DNA of 26,130 nt from Candidatus Eiseniibacteriota bacterium. Its GTDB lineage: Bacteria; Eisenbacteria; RBG-16-71-46; JAFGJU01. Positions 1 through 7,434 of this stretch are shown piece after piece. Where the stretch lies: positions 1 through 26,130 of the forward strand of contig JAFGJU010000002.1 of NCBI GenBank assembly GCA_016928935.1, in the 5' to 3' direction. The notes below the pieces were generated by a model. It searched no databases. It saw only the letters and a list, made by a program, of their open reading frames with translations, and had not been told where the DNA came from. Each line of letters begins with the position of its first letter. The first letter of the stretch is position 1. The translations under genes were made by a program, and so were the position numbers.

Positions 1-2
1 CG

Positions 3-158
3 CCGCAGAATCGACCCTCCCGTTGGTCGTACGCGGTCTTCAAGGTCCCAGCGGGTCTGGTCAAGTCGAACAGGCTGGACGTGACTGTCCGAAGGGGCCG
101 GTGCTCAGGCGGGCAAGAAAAGAGCTATGGGTCCTACCATTACTGGTTCCTGCAGTGA
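3..158 (+). CDS. Possible 3' end of an unknown plus-strand gene (partial)
   Basis: The third forward frame is open from the window edge to a TGA at 156-158, giving 51 codons. Third positions are mostly G or C, as in the real genes here, and the translation has alternating hydrophobic and charged residues (for example SYAVFKVPAGLVKSNRLDV), as in a beta-rich domain. It would be the C-terminal tail of a gene entering from the left and converging on pilX. I do not recognise the family. A second forward frame is also open over the same stretch, so this could be chance in GC-rich DNA. Confidence 0.3.
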   Translation, partial: PQNRPSRWSYAVFKVPAGLVKSNRLDVTVRRGRCSGGQEKSYGSYHYWFLQ

Positions 159-213
159 GGCGTGGCCGGGACGGCGCAACACGATGAGTCCCGTGCGGTG
201 AGGCGTGGCCGGG
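155..213. repeat. Two 16-bp direct repeats in the pilX 3' intergenic region
   Basis: The sequence GTGAGGCGTGGCCGGG occurs at 155-170 and again, identically, at 198-213, 43 bp apart. The stretch 159-337 otherwise shows no gene. No function is evident. This may be a small local duplication. Confidence 0.5.
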
Positions 214-282
214 GTCGTGGAACACGGCGAACGCCGCGGACCTGTCGAAGGTCCATGCGGCCGGGGGCCCTGCGGACAGACG

Positions 283-302
283 GCACGGGGACGTGCCCGT
301 GC
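283..302. other. GC-rich hairpin downstream of pilX
   Basis: GCACGGG (283-289) and CCCGTGC (296-302) form a perfect 7-bp stem with a 6-base loop, about 36 bases past the pilX stop. There is no T-run on either side, so it is not a classical intrinsic terminator. It could still slow or end transcription of the minor-pilin operon, or protect its 3' end. Confidence 0.3.
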
Positions 303-337
303 GGTGCGGCGGACGGACTGACGGCGCCTGAGGACTC

Positions 338-1663
338 CTATCTCTCTCTCCACGAGCAGACTCTGTAGGTCTGGAACTCCGTCAGCTTCGAGATTGTGGC
401 GCTGGAATAGAGGATGTCGGCGTTTCCCGACACGCTGCCCGAACTGGAAATGTCCCCCTGGGTCATCACGCCGCCGTAGATGTGTATCCCGGCGCCGCCT
501 CCGGTGAATTCCACGTTGGCCAGGCATATGATCAGTCCGTACCACGTGAACTGACCGGAGATCGTCATGTCGCCTTCCACCAGCAGTATTCCGCCTCCGC
601 TGTTCGCCCCGGACAGGTGGAGCTCGCCGTTTCTTATGCAGACGATCTTGTAGTCATCCGCTGTCCCCCAGCTGCTGGTGTTGGGGTTCATCTGCGTCCC
701 GTTGTAGCTTATGTCCGCCATCGCTTCGTAGATGTCGAACACCGCCGCGAGGTCTATGTCCACTGTCGCGGGCACTATGCTGGGTGCGGTGCCCTCGCCC
801 TGGATGTTGTTCCAGCCCTGCGGCGTGTTGCAGTCCACGGCGCTAGTCCCCTGCGTGGGCACCACGCCCGGCAGAGGGGTCGAGCCCGTGACTATTGTCC
901 CTGTGACGGGGTCGTAGTCGTTTCCGTCTATGAGGAAGGAAGTGCCCTTGCACTCCAGGGTGCCTTCGGTGTAGACGGACCCGGGCACTGTCGGACCCGG
1001 CAGCCTGAGCGCCTCCACCTCCACGGTCTTGGTCGCGTTGCTCTGCCTGCCGTTGCAGGTGACTATCAACACGGGATGGCCGTGCGCCGTGTTCATGACC
1101 GGCCTGGTGGCCAGGTTGTTGTCGTGGTCGCCGAAGAGCACGACGCGCTGGACCCCTCCCACGTCCATCTGCCTGTACCTTACCTTCACCCACGGGTAGC
1201 CGAGAGGATCCTGCAAGCTGATTTGCGAGGAGTAGATCTCCGGATAGGCCTCACCGGCCTCGTCCACTTGCCCGTTTCCGTCGTTGTCCAGCCCGTCATA
1301 CTGGGTCGCGGCGTGTTCGGGGTCCGACGTGGAAGCGGTGCCCGACTGGACGACGTAACGGCCCCAGCCCGGCGTCGGCGGAGTCGTCGTCTCGCCTATG
1401 TAGGAGGGCGACGCCGGAGCCGACATCCTCGACAGAGCCTCGGCCACTCCGGCCTCGGCAATATACAGCGACTGGGAGTCCCTCAGATTGTTCCCGGAGA
1501 TCTGCTTTTCCGTCTTCGTCACTCCGACGAAGATCGCGGCCATGGACGACAGTACCAGCAGCACCAGGAGGGCTATCACCAGGGCGTTTCCCCGCTCGCC
1601 CGCGCAGCAGCGCACCACGGGACCGCCGGAAAAGGCCGAACCTGTGCTTGAACGTCGCGTCAT
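338..1663 (-). CDS. pilX: PilX-like minor pilin with a calcium-type loop
   Basis: This is a 441-residue protein, last in the fimT-pilV-pilW-pilX operon and probably a large minor (pseudo)pilin. Residues 22-60 match the PilX N-terminal domain: a basic stretch ending in GERG, a hydrophobic helix from about 26 to 48, then TEKQISGNNLRDSQSLYIAE. As in many PilX/GspK proteins, there is no Glu at +5 after the presumed cleavage at Gly25. Residues 123-135 (DGLDNDGNGQVDE) are an EF-hand or thrombospondin-type calcium loop. The C-terminal third (about 340-420) is rich in Gly, Ser and short beta-strand patterns, suggesting a beta-helix or sandwich. The start at 1663 follows a purine-rich AAGGAAGGTGG. It is much longer than the PilX of Pseudomonas (under 200 residues). 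The N-terminal family is clear and the C-terminal fold is inferred. Confidence 0.8.
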   Translation of the reverse strand: MTRRSSTGSAFSGGPVVRCCAGERGNALVIALLVLLVLSSMAAIFVGVTKTEKQISGNNLRDSQSLYIAEAGVAEALSRMSAPASPSYIGETTTPPTPGWGRYVVQSGTASTSDPEHAATQYDGLDNDGNGQVDEAGEAYPEIYSSQISLQDPLGYPWVKVRYRQMDVGGVQRVVLFGDHDNNLATRPVMNTAHGHPVLIVTCNGRQSNATKTVEVEALRLPGPTVPGSVYTEGTLECKGTSFLIDGNDYDPVTGTIVTGSTPLPGVVPTQGTSAVDCNTPQGWNNIQGEGTAPSIVPATVDIDLAAVFDIYEAMADISYNGTQMNPNTSSWGTADDYKIVCIRNGELHLSGANSGGGILLVEGDMTISGQFTWYGLIICLANVEFTGGGAGIHIYGGVMTQGDISSSGSVSGNADILYSSATISKLTEFQTYRVCSWRER

Positions 1664-1696
1664 TTCTTTCCACCTTCCTTGTGCCAGCGCCTGCTT

Positions 1697-3967
1697 CTAA
1701 GGCAGCAGCAAGAATACGTAAGGGTTCAGGTACACCACGATCTCGCCCGAGGTGTCCGTGACCGCGGTTCCCACAACGATGTCGTACAGAGGATCCTCCC
1801 AGGGCGAGTAGCCCGGGCACTCCAGCTTGGCCACCGCCACGGCGTTCACGACGCCGCCGGTTTCCGCGTCGGCCCAGCTCTCGTCGGCCGGGACTATTTC
1901 AGAAGCCGTCGCGGCGCCGGCGTCACAGAACCACACCTGCACGGACTTCCTCGAGTTGCCCGCCACTATGTCCAGGTCGTCGTTACCGTAGTCTATCGGA
2001 CCCAGGGCCACGCAGAGCACAGGCCCGTCCGCCGACGCGTAGTCAGCGCCGCTGAGCAGGACCCCGTCGCTCAGCCAAAGCTGGACCTCGCCCTTCGTGT
2101 TGTTCGTCTGGAGGCCGGACACGATGTCCGCCAGGCCGTCCTCGTTGAGGTCACCGGCGACCAGGGAGGTCACTTTGCCCCTGGCCGTGAGAGTGAAGGA
2201 CTTGACGAACTTGCCCCTGCATGACGTTTGGTTTACGAACACGTCCAACTTGCCTTCCCTGTCGTTGGTGTTGGTCTTGGTTCCGGCCGCTATGTCCATG
2301 GCCCCGTCGTTGTTCAGGTCGAAGATGGCGACCGCGTTCACCTCTCCTGCAGCCGTGTACACGTCGGAAGTCGCGGAGTGGCTGAAGCCGCCGGCGCCGT
2401 CGCCGAACCAGACTTCCACCTGCCCGACCAGGCTGGCCTTCTTGGTTCCCACTACGCAATCCATGTTGTCGTCGTTGTTCAGGTATCCCAGCGCCACGGC
2501 CAGAGCCTCTCCGGTCGTGTTGTCCCTGAAGCTGCTGTTCGGCACTATCGGGTACGTGGCAGTCCCCACGACCCCCGCGGTGCCGCCGGTGGCCTGGTTA
2601 AGCCACACCTCGAACGCTCCGGTGCCCACGTCGGTCTTGACTGCCGAGACGACGTCCTTGTGCTTGGTCTCCGAGAGGTCCAGGTCCAGGTTACCGCACG
2701 CCAGAGCAAGCAGGTCGTAGTTGGACCGGCCGGTGTACGAAGGCGCCATGCTGAAGAGCAGGTCCCCGGTGTACAGACCGGGGTAACCGTTCCACCACAC
2801 GCCCAGGTTGTTGGTGCCGCCGGCCTTAGTCCCGAGGATTATGTCCGCGTCGTGCACGTAGTCGATCGTGGTGTTCGAGCCCTCGGCCGAGTCCTGCTCG
2901 TGAAGGTCGGCCAAAGTGAGCGACAGAACTCGCTCGGTGGGGATTCGGATCGGCGGCTGATAGGGCGGCAGACCAGTACCCGTTCCGGTGCCGGTCCCCG
3001 TGCCCGTCCCGGTGCCGGTCCCCGTGCCAGTCGCGGTCCCGGTGCCGGTCCCCGTGCCAGTCGAGATGGCGCTGCCGTACGCCAGTGAACCGTAAGTGGC
3101 AATGAACGGCACGTTCCGCGGGAGCACTCTGGAAGTGAGAGTGACTCTCGGGTAGTGGCCGGTGTGTGGGTCGGCCTGGCCGGTGCTGGAGATTATCCTG
3201 ATCCTGACGGACGCGAGCCTCAGCTCGACTCCGGTCCCGGCGGGCTTGCCCAGTTCGGCGTCCGCCACGGTCCTCCCGTAGGCCGCGTCGTACGGGTCCG
3301 TGCCGGCTCCGGACAACATCAGGTCATTGTCGTCCGAGTCAAGATACGTGAACAGCGGCACGTCGAAGCCCGTGGCCTCGTCCGTGTCCTGGGTGATGCC
3401 GTACGCGACTATCTCGCCCGCGCCTGAAACGGGGGTAGCGGCAGTGTCGGTGGCCGTGCTGGCGATTCTCCGTATCACCACGTCCCTGGGGTTGGGACTG
3501 GCTTGCACCATCGGGAGTGTCGTGTCCGGGTCAACGAAATACGTGACTACGTCCCCCAGCTCGACCGTCCCGTCCCTGTCCCTGTCCACCACGAACGTGA
3601 TCCTGTAGTCCGACGCCACGAGCACCGGTACTGTGGAATCGGGGTCTATCCCGTAGCCGGCGGCGCGCAGCTCGCGCGATATGATGTCCATGGCCGCCCT
3701 GGCGTTCTGCTGTGCCTCGGCCAGGTCGAGGCCGATGGCCTCCGATTTCTGGCTGCGAGTGTAAAGCGAGTAGAGCGCACCCGCGACGAAGGCGAACACA
3801 AGCATGGCCACCATCATCTCCACGAGACTGAAGCCGCGGCGGCTTCCGGCCTTCGCGCGAGCTCGGCTCAGGGCGTTCACAAGACCCGACCGCCCGTCAC
3901 GGGCTTCGCGCCTCGGGTCCCCGCGGGCGGCCTTGACGGTCGGACGTGCGAGTGTTGCCTTTTTCAT
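1697..3967 (-). CDS. pilW: PilW-like minor pilin fused to a seven-repeat FG-GAP beta-propeller
   Basis: This 756-residue protein begins with a long basic leader and a type III prepilin signal (RRG46-FSLVE, inferred cleavage after Gly45), then a hydrophobic helix of about 46-68. Residues about 80-300 are a PilW-like pseudopilin head. It includes an EF-hand-like loop, DRDRDGTVELGD, at 128-139. Residues 303-332 are an almost pure Thr-Gly repeat. Residues 347-756 contain seven units of the FG-GAP/VCBS/integrin-alpha type (about 347-394, 418-457, 487-522, 542-579, 598-634, 648-682, 706-748). The clearest carry calcium-type motifs such as DLNNDGAMDI and DLNEDGLADI, each followed by a GxVxVW-like strand. 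Seven units is the number expected of a closed seven-bladed propeller. The start at 3967 follows GAGGAAGGGA. Ordinary PilW proteins are about half this length. The role as an exported, pilus-associated calcium-binding head is inferred. Confidence 0.85.
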   Translation of the reverse strand: MKKATLARPTVKAARGDPRREARDGRSGLVNALSRARAKAGSRRGFSLVEMMVAMLVFAFVAGALYSLYTRSQKSEAIGLDLAEAQQNARAAMDIISRELRAAGYGIDPDSTVPVLVASDYRITFVVDRDRDGTVELGDVVTYFVDPDTTLPMVQASPNPRDVVIRRIASTATDTAATPVSGAGEIVAYGITQDTDEATGFDVPLFTYLDSDDNDLMLSGAGTDPYDAAYGRTVADAELGKPAGTGVELRLASVRIRIISSTGQADPHTGHYPRVTLTSRVLPRNVPFIATYGSLAYGSAISTGTGTGTGTATGTGTGTGTGTGTGTGTGTGLPPYQPPIRIPTERVLSLTLADLHEQDSAEGSNTTIDYVHDADIILGTKAGGTNNLGVWWNGYPGLYTGDLLFSMAPSYTGRSNYDLLALACGNLDLDLSETKHKDVVSAVKTDVGTGAFEVWLNQATGGTAGVVGTATYPIVPNSSFRDNTTGEALAVALGYLNNDDNMDCVVGTKKASLVGQVEVWFGDGAGGFSHSATSDVYTAAGEVNAVAIFDLNNDGAMDIAAGTKTNTNDREGKLDVFVNQTSCRGKFVKSFTLTARGKVTSLVAGDLNEDGLADIVSGLQTNNTKGEVQLWLSDGVLLSGADYASADGPVLCVALGPIDYGNDDLDIVAGNSRKSVQVWFCDAGAATASEIVPADESWADAETGGVVNAVAVAKLECPGYSPWEDPLYDIVVGTAVTDTSGEIVVYLNPYVFLLLP
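2972..3061 (-). repeat. Degenerate hexanucleotide repeat encoding a Thr-Gly linker
   Basis: About fifteen tandem copies of a 6-bp unit (ACNGGN on the coding strand) encode residues 303-332 of the pilW-like protein, with a single Ala interruption. The repeat joins the pilin head to the propeller. Because the unit is six bases, copy changes would alter linker length without breaking the frame. Confidence 0.9.
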
Positions 3968-4057
3968 TGTCCCTTCCTCTACGGTTTGGCTGTTCCAGCC
4001 GCTCCCATGTCGTGTCGGCGCGTGGGTTCGCGGACGCCTACTCGCTGCGCGTTTGGG

Positions 4058-4456
4058 TCATCTTGCTACGTAAGTCGTGAGAGTCACGCTCTCGCCGCCC
4101 CGATTAGTGGGCCAGCTCACGGAGACCGTGACCTGCTTCGTCCCGGGGTTGGGCACGCTGTCCCGCACTGCCCAGGTCCTCACGTACGTGCCCGCAGTGT
4201 CGGCGTACATCCCCGTGCTCATCACGGCGCTCGAGAACCCCGCCACCTGCAGCTCCTCCAGCTTTTCCTGCGCCCGGCCCAGAGCGGTCGAAAGGAGTTT
4301 GGCGTCGTTGACGTTCTTGGTGGCGAGTGGAAACAACCCCGCGACGGCCATCACGCCGATCCCGATGAACACGATCGCCATCAAGAGCTCCACAAGGCTG
4401 AAGCCCGCTCTGTCCTGCCTGAGTCGGACCAGAATGTTCGCTCGGCCGAGTTTCAT
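4058..4456 (-). CDS. pilV: PilV-like type IV pilus minor pilin
   Basis: This is a 132-residue minor pilin. The prepilin signal is RAG18-FSLVELLMAIVFIGIGVMAV, with Glu at +5 after the presumed cleavage at Gly18. It is followed by LFPLATKNVNDAKLLSTALGRAQEKLEELQ, which is typical of the PilV/GspI group. The remainder is a small beta-rich head without cysteines. It starts 9 bases after the fimT stop, with GAGGT upstream of the ATG at 4456, so it is clearly the second gene of the operon. Minor pilins of this class prime pilus assembly with FimT, PilW and PilX in the inner membrane. Assignment within the PilV/GspI group is by N-terminal pattern and gene order. Confidence 0.82.
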   Translation of the reverse strand: MKLGRANILVRLRQDRAGFSLVELLMAIVFIGIGVMAVAGLFPLATKNVNDAKLLSTALGRAQEKLEELQVAGFSSAVMSTGMYADTAGTYVRTWAVRDSVPNPGTKQVTVSVSWPTNRGGESVTLTTYVAR

Positions 4457-4465
4457 AAAATTGTC

Positions 4466-4990
4466 TTACCTCACTGCCACCGCACCGGTGGATCGCACTA
4501 CCGCCACGAGCCGCCAGAACCCTTTGGCGTTTGAGATGACGACCGTGCCGTTCGCGCTGGCGGTCCCGTTGGGATAGAAGACGAGAGAGTCTCCGGGGAA
4601 AGGTGTCAGGGGTCCGTTTGTCACTGTCAGCTCCGCTGGGATGCTCACGGGCCCGTGCACCATTTCCCCGGCATCTGCCAAGTTGTTGCCGTTGTCGTCG
4701 TCCAGGATCGTGTAGCTCTGTGTGCCCGAGTTGTAGCTGAACTTGTAGTTGTTGTGCTCAGTGGCGGCCTTCTGCCTTGCCAGTCTCAGGTTCACAGAGA
4801 GGTTGTTTGCGGCGCCGTCCACCTCGTGGGTGGCGAAGTAGCTCCTGAACGCCGGGAGTCCGAGGGCAATGAGGATCCCGAAGATCACGAGTGCCCCCAT
4901 GATCTCCACCAGCGTCATGCCGCGGCAGCCGCTCACGTGGAGCCGCGGTCCTCGGACAGCTTCGTTCGAATCGTTACGGGCAATTGCCAT
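4466..4990 (-). CDS. fimT: FimT/GspH-type minor pilin, first gene of the minor pilin operon
   Basis: This is a 174-residue pseudopilin. The prepilin signal is CRG24-MTLVEIMGALVIFGILIALG, with Glu at +5 after cleavage at Gly24. It is followed by the GspH/FimT pattern NNLSVNLRLARQKAATEHN and a loop with DDDNGNNLADAGE (97-109), common in this family. I chose the ATG at 4990 because GGGAGG lies 9 bases upstream, and because the sigma54-type promoter (-12 at about 5019) would put the transcript start near 5007. That rules out the longer open frame reaching 5068. FimT proteins help prime the pilus and, in some naturally competent species, bind DNA. Confidence 0.85.
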   Translation of the reverse strand: MAIARNDSNEAVRGPRLHVSGCRGMTLVEIMGALVIFGILIALGLPAFRSYFATHEVDGAANNLSVNLRLARQKAATEHNNYKFSYNSGTQSYTILDDDNGNNLADAGEMVHGPVSIPAELTVTNGPLTPFPGDSLVFYPNGTASANGTVVISNAKGFWRLVAVVRSTGAVAVR

Positions 4991-5016
4991 GGATACGAAC
5001 CTCCCACGCTCCATTG

Positions 5017-5035
5017 ATGCAAAGCGTGTGCCACG
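5017..5035 (-). promoter_or_regulatory. Sigma54-type promoter of the minor pilin operon
   Basis: The coding strand reads TGGCAC-ACGCT-TTGCAT, with GG at 5032-5031 and GC at 5020-5019 separated by exactly 10 bases. This is a near-perfect match to the sigma54 consensus TGGCAC-N5-TTGCA. The start expected about 12 bases past the GC gives a leader of about 17 bases that still includes the GGGAGG ribosome site of fimT. Confidence 0.85.
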
Positions 5036-5143
5036 AAACCCCGCCGCCTGCCAAATCGGCTTCGGCAACCCGTTCTTAATCCGCCGGTTAGAGTCTGGAC
5101 GGAAATTACGGGGTGAAGGAGAGACCGGAGTGGCTCAGCCGCA

Positions 5144-5156
5144 TTGCGTTACGCAA
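5144..5156. promoter_or_regulatory. Candidate enhancer dyad upstream of the minor pilin promoter
   Basis: TTGCGTTACGCAA is a perfect dyad (TTGCG-N3-CGCAA), matching 11 of 13 positions of the site upstream of pilB when R is allowed at position 5. Its centre lies about 118 bp upstream of the -24 element, within the normal range for activators of sigma54 RNA polymerase, and just past the pilD stop codon. It is a proposed PilR site. Confidence 0.55.
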
Positions 5157-5161
5157 CGCGG

Positions 5162-5929
5162 CTATCGGCCGGGCCACGACGACGACACGTACTGCTCGAT
5201 GATTGCCTGCCCGAAGAACAGCACGAACACGCCTGCGGGAGCAAGGAAGCTGCCGAACGGTATGGCGGTCTTCCTGCTCATGCGGAAAGCGAGCATGAGG
5301 GCCACGCCTGTCAGGGCGCCGGCCAGCGAGGCCAGGAATATGACCAGGAGGATTCCTTTCCAGCCCAGAAACGCTCCCATCATCGCCACGAGCTTGAAAT
5401 CCCCTGCACCCATGCCCTCTCTTCCGGTGGCCTTTACGTATATGAGAGCCGTCAGCACGAGGCTGCCGCCTCCGACGAGCACGCCGACCAGGCTTGAGAC
5501 CCAACCCGGCTGCGTGAAGAAACTGCCGACAAGGCCCAGCAGCAGGAACGGCAGGTTTATCTCGTCGGGTATTATTTGAAATTCGAGGTCTATGAAGGCC
5601 ACCACTACCATGGCGCAGGAGAAGGCGTAGTAGAGAAAGAGCTCGAACGAGACGCCGAACTTGAGGTAGCACGCCACGAACAGAAGGCCCCCCAGAAACT
5701 CGACCAGGGGGTAGCGCCAGTGTATGGGACTGCCGCAGCGCCTGCACCTGCCGCCCAGCACGATGAAGCTCACGAGCGGTATGTTGTCCCACGGCTCCAG
5801 CTGCGCTTGGCACTTCGGGCAGTGAGACGGAGGCCGAACGACAGAGATCTTCCGAGGCAGCCGGTAGATGCAGACGTTCAGAAAACTGCCGACCGCGAGG
5901 CCCAGAACGAAGAAGACAAGCCACATCAT
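5162..5929 (-). CDS. pilD: Prepilin peptidase / N-methyltransferase (PilD)
   Basis: This 255-residue polytopic inner-membrane aspartyl protease cleaves the leader of prepilins and N-methylates the new N-terminus. The N-terminal domain has the GSFLNVCIYRLP signature and the zinc tetrad HCPKC (Cys37, Cys40) and CRRC (Cys62, Cys65), expected of the bifunctional methylating form. The two catalytic aspartates are Asp114 (FIDLE) and Asp177 in the GMGAGD motif. Several hydrophobic helices span 80-255. Length is usual for the family. The start at 5929 lies 15 bases after the TPR gene stop, so pilD is the last gene of the ABC transporter operon. The Met-Met start leaves a one-codon uncertainty. Confidence 0.96.
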   Translation of the reverse strand: MMWLVFFVLGLAVGSFLNVCIYRLPRKISVVRPPSHCPKCQAQLEPWDNIPLVSFIVLGGRCRRCGSPIHWRYPLVEFLGGLLFVACYLKFGVSFELFLYYAFSCAMVVVAFIDLEFQIIPDEINLPFLLLGLVGSFFTQPGWVSSLVGVLVGGGSLVLTALIYVKATGREGMGAGDFKLVAMMGAFLGWKGILLVIFLASLAGALTGVALMLAFRMSRKTAIPFGSFLAPAGVFVLFFGQAIIEQYVSSSWPGR

Positions 5930-5944
5930 ACTAGCCGGACAAGC

Positions 5945-6661
5945 TCAACCCTGCTCCGGCGGCGGGGGCGTGTCTCTCTCCTTCCGCAGCTGGGCCCTGA
6001 GCTTTTCCATCTTTTCCTCCGCCATTTCCTTTATGAACTTGTTGTCGGTGGCGCGCGCAATCTCGGACCACAGCTCGAGTGCAGTCTCCGAGTGGCCGGC
6101 CCTCTCGTGCACGAATGCCGCGAACCTGGACGTCATGTCGGGCGCGCCCGGAAGGCGCGACGACAGCGCAAAGTACCTGCCGGCGCTGTCGTAGTCGTGG
6201 AGTATGACATAGTAGATAAACCCGGTCTCGAAGGCAAGCAGCCAGTTGTCGGGGTTCGCCCTCATGCCCTTTCGCAGGAGCGCCAGGCCGTCGTCCGGCC
6301 TGCCGGCGTCCTGAGACAGGACGACGGCGCCGAACACGTAGGCGTGGATGAAGTTGGGGTCAAGCGTGGTGATGACGTCGAAGATGTGCCCGACCATGTC
6401 GTACTTCCTGTCGGTCAGGCGGTGATGCCCGTAGTACTGAATCGCCCTCAGCCACGCGACGTCGGCCAGAGTGGTGGTGTGCCCCAGCGCGCTCTGCTTC
6501 AAGAACTTGCCCGACGGGAAGTACATCAGCTCCTGGCCCCCCGGGGGCACAGGATCGCCGAACACGTGCCGTCTCAGGCACACGCCCCCCGTGAAAAGCG
6601 ACGCCGCGACGAGGAGACACGCCGCCTGCCTCACACCCCGCCCCCTGAGCAGGCCCATCAT
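5945..6661 (-). CDS. Membrane-anchored TPR protein of the pilus ABC operon (possible PilG counterpart)
   Basis: This 238-residue protein has an N-terminal hydrophobic segment (about 12-29: signal anchor or signal peptide; the Cys28 context GGVC is a poor lipobox) and helical TPR-like repeats from about 60 to 225, ending in a Pro-rich tail. Its ATG overlaps the permease stop by four bases (ATGA), so the two are translationally coupled. In M. xanthus an accessory membrane protein, PilG, works with the ABC pair PilH/PilI in pilus assembly. This protein holds the equivalent place beside an ABC pair and before pilD, though gene order within the trio differs. Function as a periplasmic partner is inferred, and PilG homology cannot be shown by eye. 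Confidence 0.75.
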   Translation of the reverse strand: MMGLLRGRGVRQAACLLVAASLFTGGVCLRRHVFGDPVPPGGQELMYFPSGKFLKQSALGHTTTLADVAWLRAIQYYGHHRLTDRKYDMVGHIFDVITTLDPNFIHAYVFGAVVLSQDAGRPDDGLALLRKGMRANPDNWLLAFETGFIYYVILHDYDSAGRYFALSSRLPGAPDMTSRFAAFVHERAGHSETALELWSEIARATDNKFIKEMAEEKMEKLRAQLRKERDTPPPPEQG

Positions 6662-7434
6662 TTGAAGTCCTTTCTGGAGAATATGACGGCGGAAAGGACG
6701 AGCACGCCCATCGTGTACAAGAGTCCGTACGCCGTGGCCGCGAGCATCCTCTCATCGGGTATGTCTCCGCCGTGCACGACGATGGCTCTGGCATTGAAGA
6801 GCTCCAGGTCTGGCATGACGTAGTACAGGAATTGACAGACCTGGCGCGCGAAGCTGGACTGGAGCCTGGCGGCGAACACCAGCATGTCGCTGCTGAAGTG
6901 TCCCACCACGTAGAAGGCGAACGTGAAAACGGCACTCATTCCCGTCGAGCTGAAGGACGAGAACAAGACCGCGATGGAAGTCATGACGAGGAGCTCTACG
7001 AACGTCAGGAAGCCGGCCTTGAGCACCGGGAGGTCCGGCCCTCTGCCAGACAGGAGCAGGACGACCTCGAGCGTTACGAGCATGACGACCACCAGCGCGG
7101 CCAGCGCGTCCGCCATTCCGAGGAACTTGCCCAGTATGAATTCGTGCCTGGCCACCGGCTTTGACAGGATGACGAGTATCGTCTTCCTGTCGATTTCCTT
7201 GTGGACGAGGCCGGCTCCCATGACGATTATGGCCAGGATGCCGAAGAAGGACAGAGCGGACAGTCCCACGTCCTTCGTGATCTTGACTCCTTCTCCCAGA
7301 GCCAGGGGGCTCAGTATTCTCGTGCTCACGAGAAGGACGAGCGAGAAGACCACGATCACGTAGAGAGCCTTGTCGCGAAGGGCCTCCCTGAATGTGTTCC
7401 TGGCAATCGCGAGTACTTTCACAGCCGGCTCCAT
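6658..7434 (-). CDS. pilI: ABC-2 type transporter permease of the pilus cluster (PilI-like)
   Basis: This 258-residue inner-membrane protein has about six hydrophobic helices (near 25-45, 60-82, 108-130, 140-165, 170-190, 235-252), in the ABC-2/NosY-like layout. The N-terminal IARNTFREALRDKALYVIVVF and the HKEIDRKTILVILSKPVARHEFILGK segment are typical of that family. It overlaps the ATPase gene by 16 bases and the TPR gene by 4, so these are coupled. By position in a B-T-C-S-R-A-ABC-D cluster it corresponds to M. xanthus PilI, needed for pilus assembly. This is not the Pseudomonas PilI, which is a CheW-like protein. The transported substrate is unknown. Confidence 0.85.
   Translation of the reverse strand: MEPAVKVLAIARNTFREALRDKALYVIVVFSLVLLVSTRILSPLALGEGVKITKDVGLSALSFFGILAIIVMGAGLVHKEIDRKTILVILSKPVARHEFILGKFLGMADALAALVVVMLVTLEVVLLLSGRGPDLPVLKAGFLTFVELLVMTSIAVLFSSFSSTGMSAVFTFAFYVVGHFSSDMLVFAARLQSSFARQVCQFLYYVMPDLELFNARAIVVHGGDIPDERMLAATAYGLLYTMGVLVLSAVIFSRKDFK

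Noticed and set aside
155..213. Direct repeats considered as a CRISPR fragment or attachment site
   Set aside because: There are only two 16-bp copies, with no further repeat unit, no cas, integrase or tRNA gene, and no sign of an inserted element.
283..302. Intrinsic terminator for the minor pilin operon
   Set aside because: The hairpin is sound but no T-run follows on either strand, so it is listed only as a hairpin.
2839..3102. Repeat-containing small open frames (Pro/Arg/Gly-rich) around the hexanucleotide repeat on both strands
   Set aside because: They are out-of-frame readings of the Thr-Gly repeat. The repeat keeps many frames open, so this is not evidence of a gene.
4991..5068. Longer N-terminus for the fimT-like gene
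   Set aside because: It would cover the near-perfect sigma54-type promoter and start before the expected transcript start. The ATG at 4990 has a well-spaced GGGAGG.
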